From the NCBI RefSeq assembly GCF_010093025.1, contig NZ_CP048114.1, positions 4,402,001 to 4,466,000 of the forward strand: a stretch of 64,000 bases of DNA. Reading direction: 5' to 3'. Made by a program: the position numbers and the translations under genes. Positions 29,109 to 37,318 of this stretch are shown in pieces. Below the pieces are notes generated by a model. The model had not been told where the DNA came from. It worked only from the letters and a program-made list of their open reading frames with translations, and searched no databases. The first letter of the stretch is position 1, and each line of letters opens with the position of its first letter. Origin of the DNA: Edaphobacter sp. 12200R-103. Its GTDB lineage: Bacteria; Acidobacteriota; Terriglobia; Terriglobales; Acidobacteriaceae.

Positions 29109-29831
29109 TTAGATGCTGTTTTTTGGGCCAGCATAGGATATCGGATCCACCGCTCCGGCCTCACGAAACGCTCGCAAACGTAAGACGCAGCTCTCGCACA
29201 CCCCACACGCCTCCCGTTCGCCGGAATAGCATGACCAACTTACATGGAACGGAGCGCCTAATTCAACTCCAAGACGCACAATCTCGTTCTTTTTCATGTG
29301 GATCAGCGGGGTTTCGACCCGGATATCGCCCACCTTGGTCCCCTGCCGGATCAGCTCATTGAAGGCATCGTAATAGGCTACCCGGCAGTCTGGATACCCG
29401 GAGCTGTCCTGCTCCACGGCCCCGATAAAGATCTTCTTCGCCCCCAGGACCTCCGCCCAGCTCACCGCCGCTGCCAGAAAATGCGCATTCCGGAACGGGA
29501 CATAAGTCACTGGAATCTCTGTGCCGATCACATCCTCATCTGTTGGGGCGTCCGGCACCGCGATCCTCTCGTCGGTCAGCGCAGAACCTCCGATCCTGCG
29601 GAACAGGTCCATCTTCAGCGGCAGAAATTCTTTTGCCCCCGTCAGCCGGGCAATCTCCTCCGCCGAAGCCCGCTCCTTCGTCTCCGTCCTCTGCCCATAG
29701 CCGAAGTGCAGAGCGTAGACGTCATACTCGCGCGCCGCCAGTGCCGCGCACACCGTGGAATCCATCCCCCCGGAGAGGCACAACACCGCCCGAGGTCGGC
29801 CAGTATTCGTCGTCTCGGTATCGTTCGTCAT
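29109..29831 (-). CDS. queC: 7-cyano-7-deazaguanine synthase QueC
   Basis: QueC converts carboxydeazaguanine to preQ0 with ATP and ammonia, for queuosine. The 240-residue protein has a PP-loop (SGGMDS at 20-25) and zinc ligands Cys201, Cys209, Cys212 and Cys215. The ATG overlaps the DUF2007 stop by four bases (ATGA), which suggests translational coupling. queD and queE are 13 kb away on the other strand, so preQ0 synthesis is split between two loci. Confidence 0.96.
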   Translation of the reverse strand: MTNDTETTNTGRPRAVLCLSGGMDSTVCAALAAREYDVYALHFGYGQRTETKERASAEEIARLTGAKEFLPLKMDLFRRIGGSALTDERIAVPDAPTDEDVIGTEIPVTYVPFRNAHFLAAAVSWAEVLGAKKIFIGAVEQDSSGYPDCRVAYYDAFNELIRQGTKVGDIRVETPLIHMKKNEIVRLGVELGAPFHVSWSCYSGEREACGVCESCVLRLRAFREAGAVDPISYAGPKNSI

Positions 29832-30094
29832 CTCTCTCCACCATCCTCTGGTATTCCCTCCAGCAGGCCTCGCGCCTCTGTCTCATCCACCCGATGCACC
29901 ATCAGGCGCGCCCGAAACGCTGAGCTCAGCAACTGATTGGCGTTCTCTCCCTGCAAAAAACACTCAAATCCCGCCGTCTCCAGCAGACCCTTGGCCATCT
30001 GAGCCTCCATCGGATCCTCAAAGCGCGCTACGGTGACGAACTGCTCCGGGTCGAATTCCTGTGGTATTGTCAGCTCGTCCATCGGCTCCCTCAC
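29828..30094 (-). CDS. DUF2007 small protein
   Basis: This 88-residue acidic protein has the DUF2007 pattern, a ferredoxin-like fold associated with signal transduction: VTVARFEDPMEAQMAKGLLETAGFECFL. The function is not established. The start is GTG at 30094, overlapping the DUF3108 stop by four bases (GTGA), or ATG at 30082 with AGGGAG three bases upstream. Its stop overlaps queC. The three genes DUF3108, DUF2007 and queC therefore form a tightly coupled unit. Confidence 0.8.
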   Translation of the reverse strand: MREPMDELTIPQEFDPEQFVTVARFEDPMEAQMAKGLLETAGFECFLQGENANQLLSSAFRARLMVHRVDETEARGLLEGIPEDGGER

Positions 30095-30873
30095 TTGATC
30101 TCATACGACTGCAGCCGCGCCGTAATCGTTCCCCAGAAGAGACTTGCGCGCACCTGCACCGGGATATGCCGCGCATCGTCCGTGTACCAGATCCAGATCT
30201 TTCCCCGGTTCTTCACCACGCCTTCGTCCGCGGTCGGCTGAACCCGGACCGTCTGGAAGGTGCCTGCAGGAGTCTTTACCTCTTCCTTCGCCTCAACCTT
30301 CATTGTCACCGTGACCGTGCGCATCGCATCGGCCAAAGGGAAGCGGAAGTCCTGTCCGACGATCAGCGGATGCGAGCCCACGTAAAAGATCGCCGAAAGA
30401 GAATCCGTAACGCAGGCCGGGATGGACGCCGTGAGCTGCTTGCTCGTTCCCTTGACCAGGTTCCGCTCTACCAGCGTCTGCTTGCCCTCGGGGTAGTTGA
30501 AGTTCAGGTCGCTCGAGATCTTCCTGCGGCCTTCGAGCGTCTGCTTGGAAAATCCCGAGGAGCATCCCGTCTTGGTGTCGAAGGCGGACTGAAATCGGTC
30601 GGTGACCGGGAACAGCATCGTCACTCCGCCCACGGTATCTGCCGTAGCGGTAATCTTCTGGGTCGTTCCCTGCTGCTCGATCTGAAAGGTGGCAACTGCG
30701 GCCGTAAACACGCGCCAGTCCACCGAATAGCTCAAGGTCTCTTTTGTGGGAAAGGTGTACGCTGCGGGCGGCGGCTCCAGCGTAGGAATCGTCACCGGGG
30801 GCGGCGCAGGAAAGAGCCGTTGGGTCAGCGACTGCGCCGGAACCACGGGAGTGGCCAGCCAGCACAACAGCAT
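30091..30873 (-). CDS. Exported DUF3108 protein
   Basis: This 260-residue protein has the DUF3108 pattern (WRVFTAAVATFQIEQQG and later DDARHIPVQVRASLFWGTITARLQSYEIK). Family members are exported proteins of unknown activity. The region upstream of the ATG at 30873 continues the frame as SKRFTVLLLP, a basic then hydrophobic stretch that would complete a normal signal peptide, but only a CTG could start it there. The chosen ATG has no ribosome site, so the real start is uncertain. Confidence 0.75.
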   Translation of the reverse strand: MLLCWLATPVVPAQSLTQRLFPAPPPVTIPTLEPPPAAYTFPTKETLSYSVDWRVFTAAVATFQIEQQGTTQKITATADTVGGVTMLFPVTDRFQSAFDTKTGCSSGFSKQTLEGRRKISSDLNFNYPEGKQTLVERNLVKGTSKQLTASIPACVTDSLSAIFYVGSHPLIVGQDFRFPLADAMRTVTVTMKVEAKEEVKTPAGTFQTVRVQPTADEGVVKNRGKIWIWYTDDARHIPVQVRASLFWGTITARLQSYEIK

Positions 30874-31037
30874 CGGGAGAAGGAGGACCGTGAAACGTTT
30901 CGACAGAGCTAACTCACTCGATTTGGAATTGAAGGCCTCAGAATAAACCGGTCGTTGAAACTTTTCAGCAGCATTTCAACGAAATTCCAGCCAGCCCGGG
31001 GACCGCTCTCCGGCCATCTCCCGCAGGTTCCGTTTCT

Positions 31038-31595
31038 CTATCTTCGATAGAGAAGCAGCGCCACCAGCGCCGCGTAAAGAGCAACAGCACCGATAGATGC
31101 ATTGTACTCGCGGTGATGCAGGTACCGTTCCCGCGAGAAGCGGCCCGCAGGTAATTCGCTCCGGGCGGGACTCAGCCGCGGCAGCAGTCGCGGGACCTGG
31201 CGCGCATACTCGTCGAATCCTGCAAAGTGCGCCCGGAGATATTCTTCCTCCGACCGGATCGTCGGAAGATAGATCGCCAGAAAGCCCACCGCAAGCGCAA
31301 CGAATAGAATCCAGCTCCCGGAGGCCCATGCGAATCCATAGGCAATTAACATCGAGCCGAGGTACAGGGGGTTCCGCGTATAGGCATACGGTCCGGTGCG
31401 GGTCAGCTCCGCGTTCTTTTTCACATACCCGGCGGCATAGGCGCGTAGCCAGACGCCCGGAATCACAAGAATCAGGCTCAGGAGAATAAGGTTCCACGTT
31501 GGCCGTGCCAGCCATAGGAATAGCACTGCAAACAGGAACCCCAGCGGTACGCGGATCCGCCGCGCTATGCGCTGCCAACTGCTTCGTTCGCTCAC
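31038..31595 (-). CDS. Integral membrane methyltransferase of the isoprenylcysteine/phospholipid family
   Basis: This 185-residue protein has about four membrane segments. The GPYAYTRNPLYLGSML motif near residue 67 is the SAM-binding signature of the ICMT/PEMT-type family. Bacterial members methylate lipids or other membrane substrates; the substrate cannot be named. It follows waaC by 21 bases in the minus-strand envelope group. Confidence 0.75.
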   Translation of the reverse strand: MSERSSWQRIARRIRVPLGFLFAVLFLWLARPTWNLILLSLILVIPGVWLRAYAAGYVKKNAELTRTGPYAYTRNPLYLGSMLIAYGFAWASGSWILFVALAVGFLAIYLPTIRSEEEYLRAHFAGFDEYARQVPRLLPRLSPARSELPAGRFSRERYLHHREYNASIGAVALYAALVALLLYRR

Positions 31596-31616
31596 TCTTC
31601 TCCCTTCCCTCTCGAT

Positions 31617-32696
31617 TTAACCCTGGGCGCTTTCTAAAAGTTCCTCTGCTGCGGCGACCACCTCATCTACTGTAATCTCCAGCAGCCCGGCTTCCGGTTC
31701 TGCCAGCCGCCGATGGTCTCGTCGCTCCCTGCCATGACGAAGAATCCGTGCCGCAGTTCCATAGGGCCCATTTCGTGCCGGATCCGTCGGTCCGAATAGA
31801 GCTACTACGGGACGCCGCATAGCAGCCGCAAGATGCAGAGGGCCTGTATCCCCGGCAATCACAACCGCCGCCCTTCGCGTCAGCTCAATCAATTGAGGAA
31901 TATCCCCCGCCATCGTCGTTGCATACTCTTCGCTGGCTGCAACGACCTTCTCTGCAACGGGATCGGCCGAGCCTGCCGCATTGATGACAGCCGGAACTCC
32001 CCTGCGATGAAGCTCTCGCGCGACCGCGCCGAAACGTTCCGCTGGCCATTGCTTTGCTCCCCACCCCGCGGTCGGGCAGAGCAGCGCATAGCGTCCGCTC
32101 TCCCAAATACCTGAAAGTTCAGTCTCGCAACTCCGCTGTGCTTCGCCATCAAAAGGGAAGTCGATCTCTGCTGGACGAAGATTCATTCCGACAGCCTGCC
32201 CCAGAAGCTCGCATCCCTGTTCCACCACATGCGTCGACGCCACCGGAATCCTTCCCTGGTAAAGCCATCGTGCAGGCGCCTCACGCGGCTCCGCAGGGCC
32301 GCAGAACTCACCGGCTGCCGCCATCCTTCCAATCACCGCCGACCGGATGGAGCCCTGCATATCGACGCACAGATTGAATCGTCCCTGGCGCAGTCGCCGT
32401 CTCAGCTCGACAATCTCCGTCAGCGTTCCAGTGGAAAGCGGTCGCTGCTTCCATCGTCTCGTCTCTGCCGGAAAAATCTCATCCACAACCGGCTTCGCAG
32501 CAGAACTGCAGGTGGCGCGCAGCAAAGGGCTCCATCTCGGCTCGATCACCCAGCCGATCGAGCAGTCCGGCCACGCATTCTTCAGGGCAGCGGCGGCGGG
32601 CAGCGCATGGAGGACATCTCCCATCGCGCCGATCCGCACAATGAGGACGCGGCTCTTCTCTCCATGAGAGGAGTCAGTTTGGTCTCTGCTCGCCAA
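31617..32696 (-). CDS. waaC: Lipopolysaccharide heptosyltransferase, WaaC-like (GT9)
   Basis: This 359-residue protein is a glycosyltransferase family 9 enzyme with RVLIVRIGAMGDVLHALPA near residue 15 and GDTGPLHLAAAMRRPVVALFGPTDP near residue 280. It transfers heptose to Kdo in the inner LPS core; heptosyltransferase I is the usual neighbour of waaA. It appears to begin at TTG 32696, four bases after the lpxK stop. The choice between heptosyltransferase I and II is inferred from context. Confidence 0.82.
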   Translation of the reverse strand: MASRDQTDSSHGEKSRVLIVRIGAMGDVLHALPAAAALKNAWPDCSIGWVIEPRWSPLLRATCSSAAKPVVDEIFPAETRRWKQRPLSTGTLTEIVELRRRLRQGRFNLCVDMQGSIRSAVIGRMAAAGEFCGPAEPREAPARWLYQGRIPVASTHVVEQGCELLGQAVGMNLRPAEIDFPFDGEAQRSCETELSGIWESGRYALLCPTAGWGAKQWPAERFGAVARELHRRGVPAVINAAGSADPVAEKVVAASEEYATTMAGDIPQLIELTRRAAVVIAGDTGPLHLAAAMRRPVVALFGPTDPARNGPYGTAARILRHGRERRDHRRLAEPEAGLLEITVDEVVAAAEELLESAQG

Positions 32697-32700
32697 GCGC

Positions 32701-33747
32701 TCATTCTCTCACGGGCCGCTCCTGCCCTTTTCTGCGATCCAGCTCCGAGACCATCTGCACCAGCTGCGAAAGCGCCTCTTTCTCATTCAGCAGTTCGACG
32801 TTCAGGCGGGCAAGAATCAGGGGGCCCACGGACTCCAGCCGCTCGCGCATCGCCGGCGTCAGCTTCACCGCATCTTTCTCGGTGGTAACGAAGCCGTTTG
32901 CACCCCGAATTCTGAACCTGTCCAGGATTCGCACCATGTCGGCTTCGCGATAAGGGTGATGGTCCGGGAAGGTGACTGTCTCCAGCGGCTCATAGCGTGA
33001 GGCCATCAACATGCGCGTGAAGTTATCCGGCCGCGCAATTCCGCAGAAGGCCAGTGGCAGAGGTGGAAGCCGCTGGTCGCCCCCCGCAAGGCCAAGCGTG
33101 CGGCGGATCGTCCAGACGGTAAAGTTGCTACCCTCGCCGCGCAACTGATCCAGCACACCCTCGATCTCTGTGGCCTCTTCTTCACGCACAACAACCACAT
33201 CGGCATCCGCGACCGCCGTAATCGGCTCGCGCAGGTTTCCCGCAGGCAGCAGGTGGTCTCGGACATCCTCAAGCGTCAACAGGACAATATCGACGTTGCG
33301 GGCAAGGCGCAGATGCTGGAATCCGTCGTCCAGCAGATGCACTCGCACCTTGTCTTCGCGCCAGTCCTGTTCGGAGAGCAGTCCTGCGCGGTATCGGTCG
33401 GCGCCGGCGAAGACCGGGGCTCCGGAACGCTGCGCCAGCAGTACCGGCTCGTCTCCATGCCAGGCTGGATCATCGTTCGCGTCCACGCGCTCGATCAGGT
33501 TTGAAGCCCGCCCGTACCCTCGCGTCAGGATGCTCACGGCGTAGCCGCGTCTTCGCAGAATTCCGGCCAGCATCACCACCATCGGGGTCTTCCCGGCGCC
33601 TCCTGCCGAAACGCTGCCGACACTGATGACTGGCGACGGCAGTCGCCGCTGTCTCAGCCAGCCGAGCTTGTGCATCCTCCGCTTTGCCGAAACGATAGCT
33701 TCGTAAACAGGCGAGAGCGGAAGCAGATTCTTCCGAAGGCGATTCAT
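32701..33747 (-). CDS. lpxK: Tetraacyldisaccharide 4'-kinase LpxK
   Basis: LpxK phosphorylates the lipid A precursor at the 4' position at the inner membrane. The 348-residue reading starts MNRLRKNLLPLSPVYEAI and has the P-loop GGAGKTP at 49-55. The ATG at 33747 overlaps the waaA stop by four bases (ATGA) with GAGGA 7 bases before it; a longer reading starts at 33777 but loses this. It is coupled to waaA upstream and waaC downstream. Confidence 0.94.
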   Translation of the reverse strand: MNRLRKNLLPLSPVYEAIVSAKRRMHKLGWLRQRRLPSPVISVGSVSAGGAGKTPMVVMLAGILRRRGYAVSILTRGYGRASNLIERVDANDDPAWHGDEPVLLAQRSGAPVFAGADRYRAGLLSEQDWREDKVRVHLLDDGFQHLRLARNVDIVLLTLEDVRDHLLPAGNLREPITAVADADVVVVREEEATEIEGVLDQLRGEGSNFTVWTIRRTLGLAGGDQRLPPLPLAFCGIARPDNFTRMLMASRYEPLETVTFPDHHPYREADMVRILDRFRIRGANGFVTTEKDAVKLTPAMRERLESVGPLILARLNVELLNEKEALSQLVQMVSELDRRKGQERPVRE

Positions 33748-35036
33748 GACCTGTTCCTCAGCAGTCCCAGGAGACATTCTACGGTCCGGGCCGTAGCTCC
33801 GGCCTCGGCTGTAAAGACCTTCCGGCCTTGCTCCCCCATCTGCCGCGCTCTGTCTTCTTCTTTCAGCAACTCGCTGATCGCCTTTCTCAGCCCCGAAGGT
33901 TCGACGATCAGGATTGCTTCAGCGGAGCGCATGGCGTCCACAATCTCGCGAAAATTCTCCGCCGATCTTCCCATCACCACAGGGACACCGAACCGTGCAG
34001 GCTCGAGCGGATTGTGGCCCCCCATCGGGACCAGGCTTCCTCCTACAAACGCGACCCTGCCTAGTGAGTAGACCGACGCCAGGTCGCCAATGGTGTCCAG
34101 CAGGATGACTCCTTCGTTCCTCCTTGGCCTTTGGCCCGGAACCAGCTCGCTGGCCCGGAGCAGGTCGAATCCTGCCGTTTCCACCAGTTCTGCAACTGCG
34201 TTGAAGCGCTCCGGGCGACGTGGAGCAAGAATCAGCGCTGCCTCCGGTTCGTCTTCAAGCACCTTAGGCCACTCCTCGAGCAGCATCTTCTCCTCGCCCT
34301 CAAGCGTGCTTCCGGCGACGACAATTTTGGCGCTCTCCGGCAGCATCTCGCGCAGCCGGGCAGTCATCTCGGTGGTCTCCGGCGCTCTGACGTCATACTT
34401 CAGGTTGCCGGTTACCTTCACGCTCCCCTCAGCAGCTCCAATCCGAACAAATCGGGAGCCATTCTCCTGGCTCTGTGCGAGGAAGAGCGAAACCTGCCCC
34501 AGAATCGGCCTCCATAGCCTGCTCAGCCGCAGATACCGTGGCAACGAACGGTCCGAGACCCTGCCGTTCACAACCGCCACCGGGATACCTTGCGAAGCGC
34601 AGGCATCGATCAGGTTCGGCCACAGCTCGCTCTCCATCAGGATCACCAGCTCAGGATGCAGCGCGCGAAGATAGCGCCGTACAAGCACGGCAAAGTCCAG
34701 CGGCATGTAGAAGACCGGTGACTGGCCCCCTAGACGCTCACGCGCCAGCCGCTGTCCCGTCTCAGTCGTAGTGGAGATTGCGATGACCCACTCCGGAAGC
34801 TGCCGGCGAAGCTCCCGTATAAGCTCGGTTGCGGCCATCACCTCTCCCACCGAGACGGCGTGCAGCCAGATCGCTTTGCGTCCAGCAGCCGCGCCGGTCA
34901 GCCCCGAAGGAACTTTGCCCAGCCGTCCGGCCAGTCCCGCGCGGTATCGTCCGCTGGTCGCCATCCGTGCCAGCCACCACGGAGCGCCAACCACCAGCGC
35001 TGCCGCCAGTAGCGCGCTATAAATCCCCAAAATCAA
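33744..35036 (-). CDS. waaA: 3-deoxy-D-manno-octulosonic acid transferase
   Basis: WaaA (KdtA) adds Kdo to lipid IVA at the membrane. The 430-residue protein has an N-terminal anchor (ILGIYSALLAAALVVGAPWW), HAVSVGEVMAATELI, and a C-terminal GT30 half with FVGGSLVPMGGHNPLEPA. It starts TTG at 35036; AAGGGG is about 9 bases ahead. It is the first gene of a minus-strand unit waaA, lpxK, waaC, methyltransferase that builds the lipid A-core region. Confidence 0.94.
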   Translation of the reverse strand: MILGIYSALLAAALVVGAPWWLARMATSGRYRAGLAGRLGKVPSGLTGAAAGRKAIWLHAVSVGEVMAATELIRELRRQLPEWVIAISTTTETGQRLARERLGGQSPVFYMPLDFAVLVRRYLRALHPELVILMESELWPNLIDACASQGIPVAVVNGRVSDRSLPRYLRLSRLWRPILGQVSLFLAQSQENGSRFVRIGAAEGSVKVTGNLKYDVRAPETTEMTARLREMLPESAKIVVAGSTLEGEEKMLLEEWPKVLEDEPEAALILAPRRPERFNAVAELVETAGFDLLRASELVPGQRPRRNEGVILLDTIGDLASVYSLGRVAFVGGSLVPMGGHNPLEPARFGVPVVMGRSAENFREIVDAMRSAEAILIVEPSGLRKAISELLKEEDRARQMGEQGRKVFTAEAGATARTVECLLGLLRNRS

Positions 35037-35093
35037 ACGAGATGTCCCCTTGCTTTACCAGGTCTATCAGCGAAGATGATAATCAACTTACCG

Positions 35094-35786
35094 ATGAAGT
35101 CCTACCGCCGTTCTCTGTCAGCATGGTTACCTCTGGCCATTTTCTTCACGCTGGTCCCGGCACTGCCATGTTTCGCCGGCGGCAAAAAGGTCGCTCCTCC
35201 TAAGCCGGCGAACCAGTATCCCGCCTTCGATTCCCACCCCGAGGAGCACGTCTCCGTTGCCATCGATCCTTGTACGGAGCCGAAGAACTGCGACTTCTTC
35301 CGCCTGCCCTACATCCGGCACTCGATGATTCCGGTACGGGTTATCATCACCAACGACTCCGACTCGACCCTCGACCTGAGTCAGGTGCGGATGCAGTTCA
35401 TCGCTCGAGACGGCGAAAAGTATCCTGCGGCGAACCTCGATGACCTGAACCGCCGTCTGTTTTCCACAAAGCAGGCCGTCGGTCGCAAGGTTCCCATCAT
35501 CCCGATTCCTATCCCTATCCGCCATTCGCCGATCGACAAAAAGATCACCCAGGACGATGACGATTTCGGGTTCAAGACAACAACCGTAACCGCCCATTCG
35601 ACAATTGGTGGTTACCTCTTTTACGACATCAAGGACCTCGACGATCCGCCCTTGAAGGGGGCAGAGATCTACGTCAAGATGATCCACACCGCCGGTGGAA
35701 AAGAGCTGTTTGCCTTCTCGATTCCTTTCGATAAGTGGCTGGCTTCCCAGAAGTCCGGGAAATCCGGAGCAGGTGCAAGTCGCTGA
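35094..35786 (+). CDS. Exported protein of unknown function
   Basis: This 230-residue protein has a signal peptide (MKSYRRSLSAWLPLAIFFTL, cleavage near FAGG). The mature part has mixed beta segments, Asp-rich DDDDF and a Cys pair in DPCTEPKNC. I recognise no domain. I chose the ATG at 35094 over the one at 35076 because it gives a typical n-region. It lies 12 bases ahead of an acetyltransferase gene, so the two may be cotranscribed, though their roles need not be linked. Confidence 0.65.
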   Translation: MKSYRRSLSAWLPLAIFFTLVPALPCFAGGKKVAPPKPANQYPAFDSHPEEHVSVAIDPCTEPKNCDFFRLPYIRHSMIPVRVIITNDSDSTLDLSQVRMQFIARDGEKYPAANLDDLNRRLFSTKQAVGRKVPIIPIPIPIRHSPIDKKITQDDDDFGFKTTTVTAHSTIGGYLFYDIKDLDDPPLKGAEIYVKMIHTAGGKELFAFSIPFDKWLASQKSGKSGAGASR

Positions 35787-35797
35787 GGAGTAAAGAT

Positions 35798-36304
35798 TTG
35801 TCCGAACAAAACAATCCTTCGACACCGCTGGTGATCCGTGAGGCGCGTCCAGACGACGTTCCGGAGATGCTCCTGTTCATCCGCGAACTTGCCGAGTACG
35901 AGCGTCAACCCGAGGCCGCGATTGCCACCGCCGCCGACCTTCTGCGCGACGGCTTCGGGCAAACACCTGTATTTCAATGCCTTATAGCCGAATGGGAGGG
36001 ACAGCCGGCTGCCATGGCGCTCTACTTTCCCTTCTACTCCACCTGGCGCGGTAACGCCGGAATCCACCTGGAAGACCTCTTCGTGCGCCCGCAGTTCCGG
36101 CGAAACGGGATCGCAAAGGCCCTGTTTTCACGCCTTGCGACGATCGCGCTGGAACGCGGTGACCGGTTTCAGTGGCACGTATTGGACTGGAATCGGATGG
36201 CCATCGATTTCTATAAGCAGATGGGAGCCGGCATGCTTGAGGAGTGGCGCATCATGCGAATTGATGGAGAGGCGCTCAGGGCGCTTGCAGCGCAATCTGC
36301 CTGA
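35798..36304 (+). CDS. GNAT-family N-acetyltransferase
   Basis: This 168-residue protein has the Gcn5-related fold, with an N-terminal VIREARPDDVPEMLLFIRELAEYER and the acetyl-CoA pocket VRPQFRRNGIAKALFSRL. The spacing resembles diamine (SAT-type) acetyltransferases, so polyamine acetylation is possible but not shown. The start is TTG at 35798, chosen because GAGGAG lies 7 bases upstream; an in-frame ATG at 35735 lies inside the previous gene. Confidence 0.85.
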   Translation: MSEQNNPSTPLVIREARPDDVPEMLLFIRELAEYERQPEAAIATAADLLRDGFGQTPVFQCLIAEWEGQPAAMALYFPFYSTWRGNAGIHLEDLFVRPQFRRNGIAKALFSRLATIALERGDRFQWHVLDWNRMAIDFYKQMGAGMLEEWRIMRIDGEALRALAAQSA

Positions 36305-36389
36305 CAGCGATTCGAAGAAACCGCTATCGGTCACGAGGGACTGACCCGAAAACAGAGTTCAGGTCAGTCTTCGCAATCCGTGGTTGTTT

Positions 36390-37145
36390 TTATGCGTTCG
36401 CGGCTGATCCGAGCTTACGCCGCAGGACCAGCAACATTCCGGGCAGGCCAGTTCCCAGGAGCAGGAGAGTGCCTGGTTCCGGTGTAGCGGCGGTGCTGAC
36501 ATCGACGCTCGTCCCCGAGAAGGGCTCCCCATAGGTATTCAGGACCGTTCCGTTGAGCGAGTCCCCTACGCCATAAGTGAGGCCGAATCCGGGTACTACG
36601 CCGTTGCTCCACAGGTCAACGTTGTAGCCACCTTCGACGGTGAAGAGCATGCCATAGATGTCAAGGACTCCACCGCCGAAGGGATAGGGAGGTTCAGGGT
36701 CGCCGGGACCGGGAGGGGGGCAGACAGCGGGTGAGTTTCCGTCGGGGAAGAAGAGATTGTCCCAGGAGAAGCCAAAGCCCTGCGCCTGGCTCCCAGGGGG
36801 AAGGAAGGTGCCATCGGGATTGATGCTGGACGGGAGTGAGGTTGAATGGATTCCAGTGATGGCGCCGGTGAAGTTTGCGATCGAGTCGGTGAAGGTGCCG
36901 GTGATGCCGGTGATCTGGTAGCCGCCGGGGACGCCTGGCACAGGTGTGTTGGAGACGGAGATTACGCCCGAACCGCTGAGACCACCGCCGCTGAACGCGA
37001 AACTATAGGAGTCCGCCCTGGCTGCCGGGGTGATTGCGAGGCCTGCTGCGAGGGCAATCAGACCAAAGAATTTTGAGCGCGTGGAGACACACTGCCGTAA
37101 ACGGTCAGCCACTGTGGCCGCCGCCCGTCTGCAGGATATGTTCAT
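36390..37145 (-). CDS. PEP-CTERM protein
   Basis: This 251-residue protein has a signal peptide (hydrophobic stretch about 26-42, ending PAARADS), a Gly-rich beta-type middle, and a C-terminal TPEPGTLLLLGTGLPG plus a basic RRK tail. That is the PEP-CTERM sorting tripartite signal used by exosortase. The exosortase is not in the window. The ATG at 37145 has AGGAGG 7 bases before it. It is divergent from trmFO. Confidence 0.85.
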   Translation of the reverse strand: MNISCRRAAATVADRLRQCVSTRSKFFGLIALAAGLAITPAARADSYSFAFSGGGLSGSGVISVSNTPVPGVPGGYQITGITGTFTDSIANFTGAITGIHSTSLPSSINPDGTFLPPGSQAQGFGFSWDNLFFPDGNSPAVCPPPGPGDPEPPYPFGGGVLDIYGMLFTVEGGYNVDLWSNGVVPGFGLTYGVGDSLNGTVLNTYGEPFSGTSVDVSTAATPEPGTLLLLGTGLPGMLLVLRRKLGSAANA

Positions 37146-37318
37146 CTTAATCCTCCTGAAATGGAAAGCGAGGGCCCGGTAAGTCGTGGGGAGGAGAGCC
37201 AAGAGTAGCATGGCGCGTCCTTCACCGTCTTGCGCTGATGTCCGGCGATCATCCTTCATCTGTCTCGGAAAGTATGTCTGCCGATCTGTGCAGATATGTT
37301 CGAGAGACAATAGAGGAG

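Noticed and set aside
30890..30946. Short plus-strand frame with AGGAGG and GTG opposite the DUF3108 start
   Set aside because: Only 18 codons and no other support. The ribosome-site resemblance is the complement of the DUF3108 leader.
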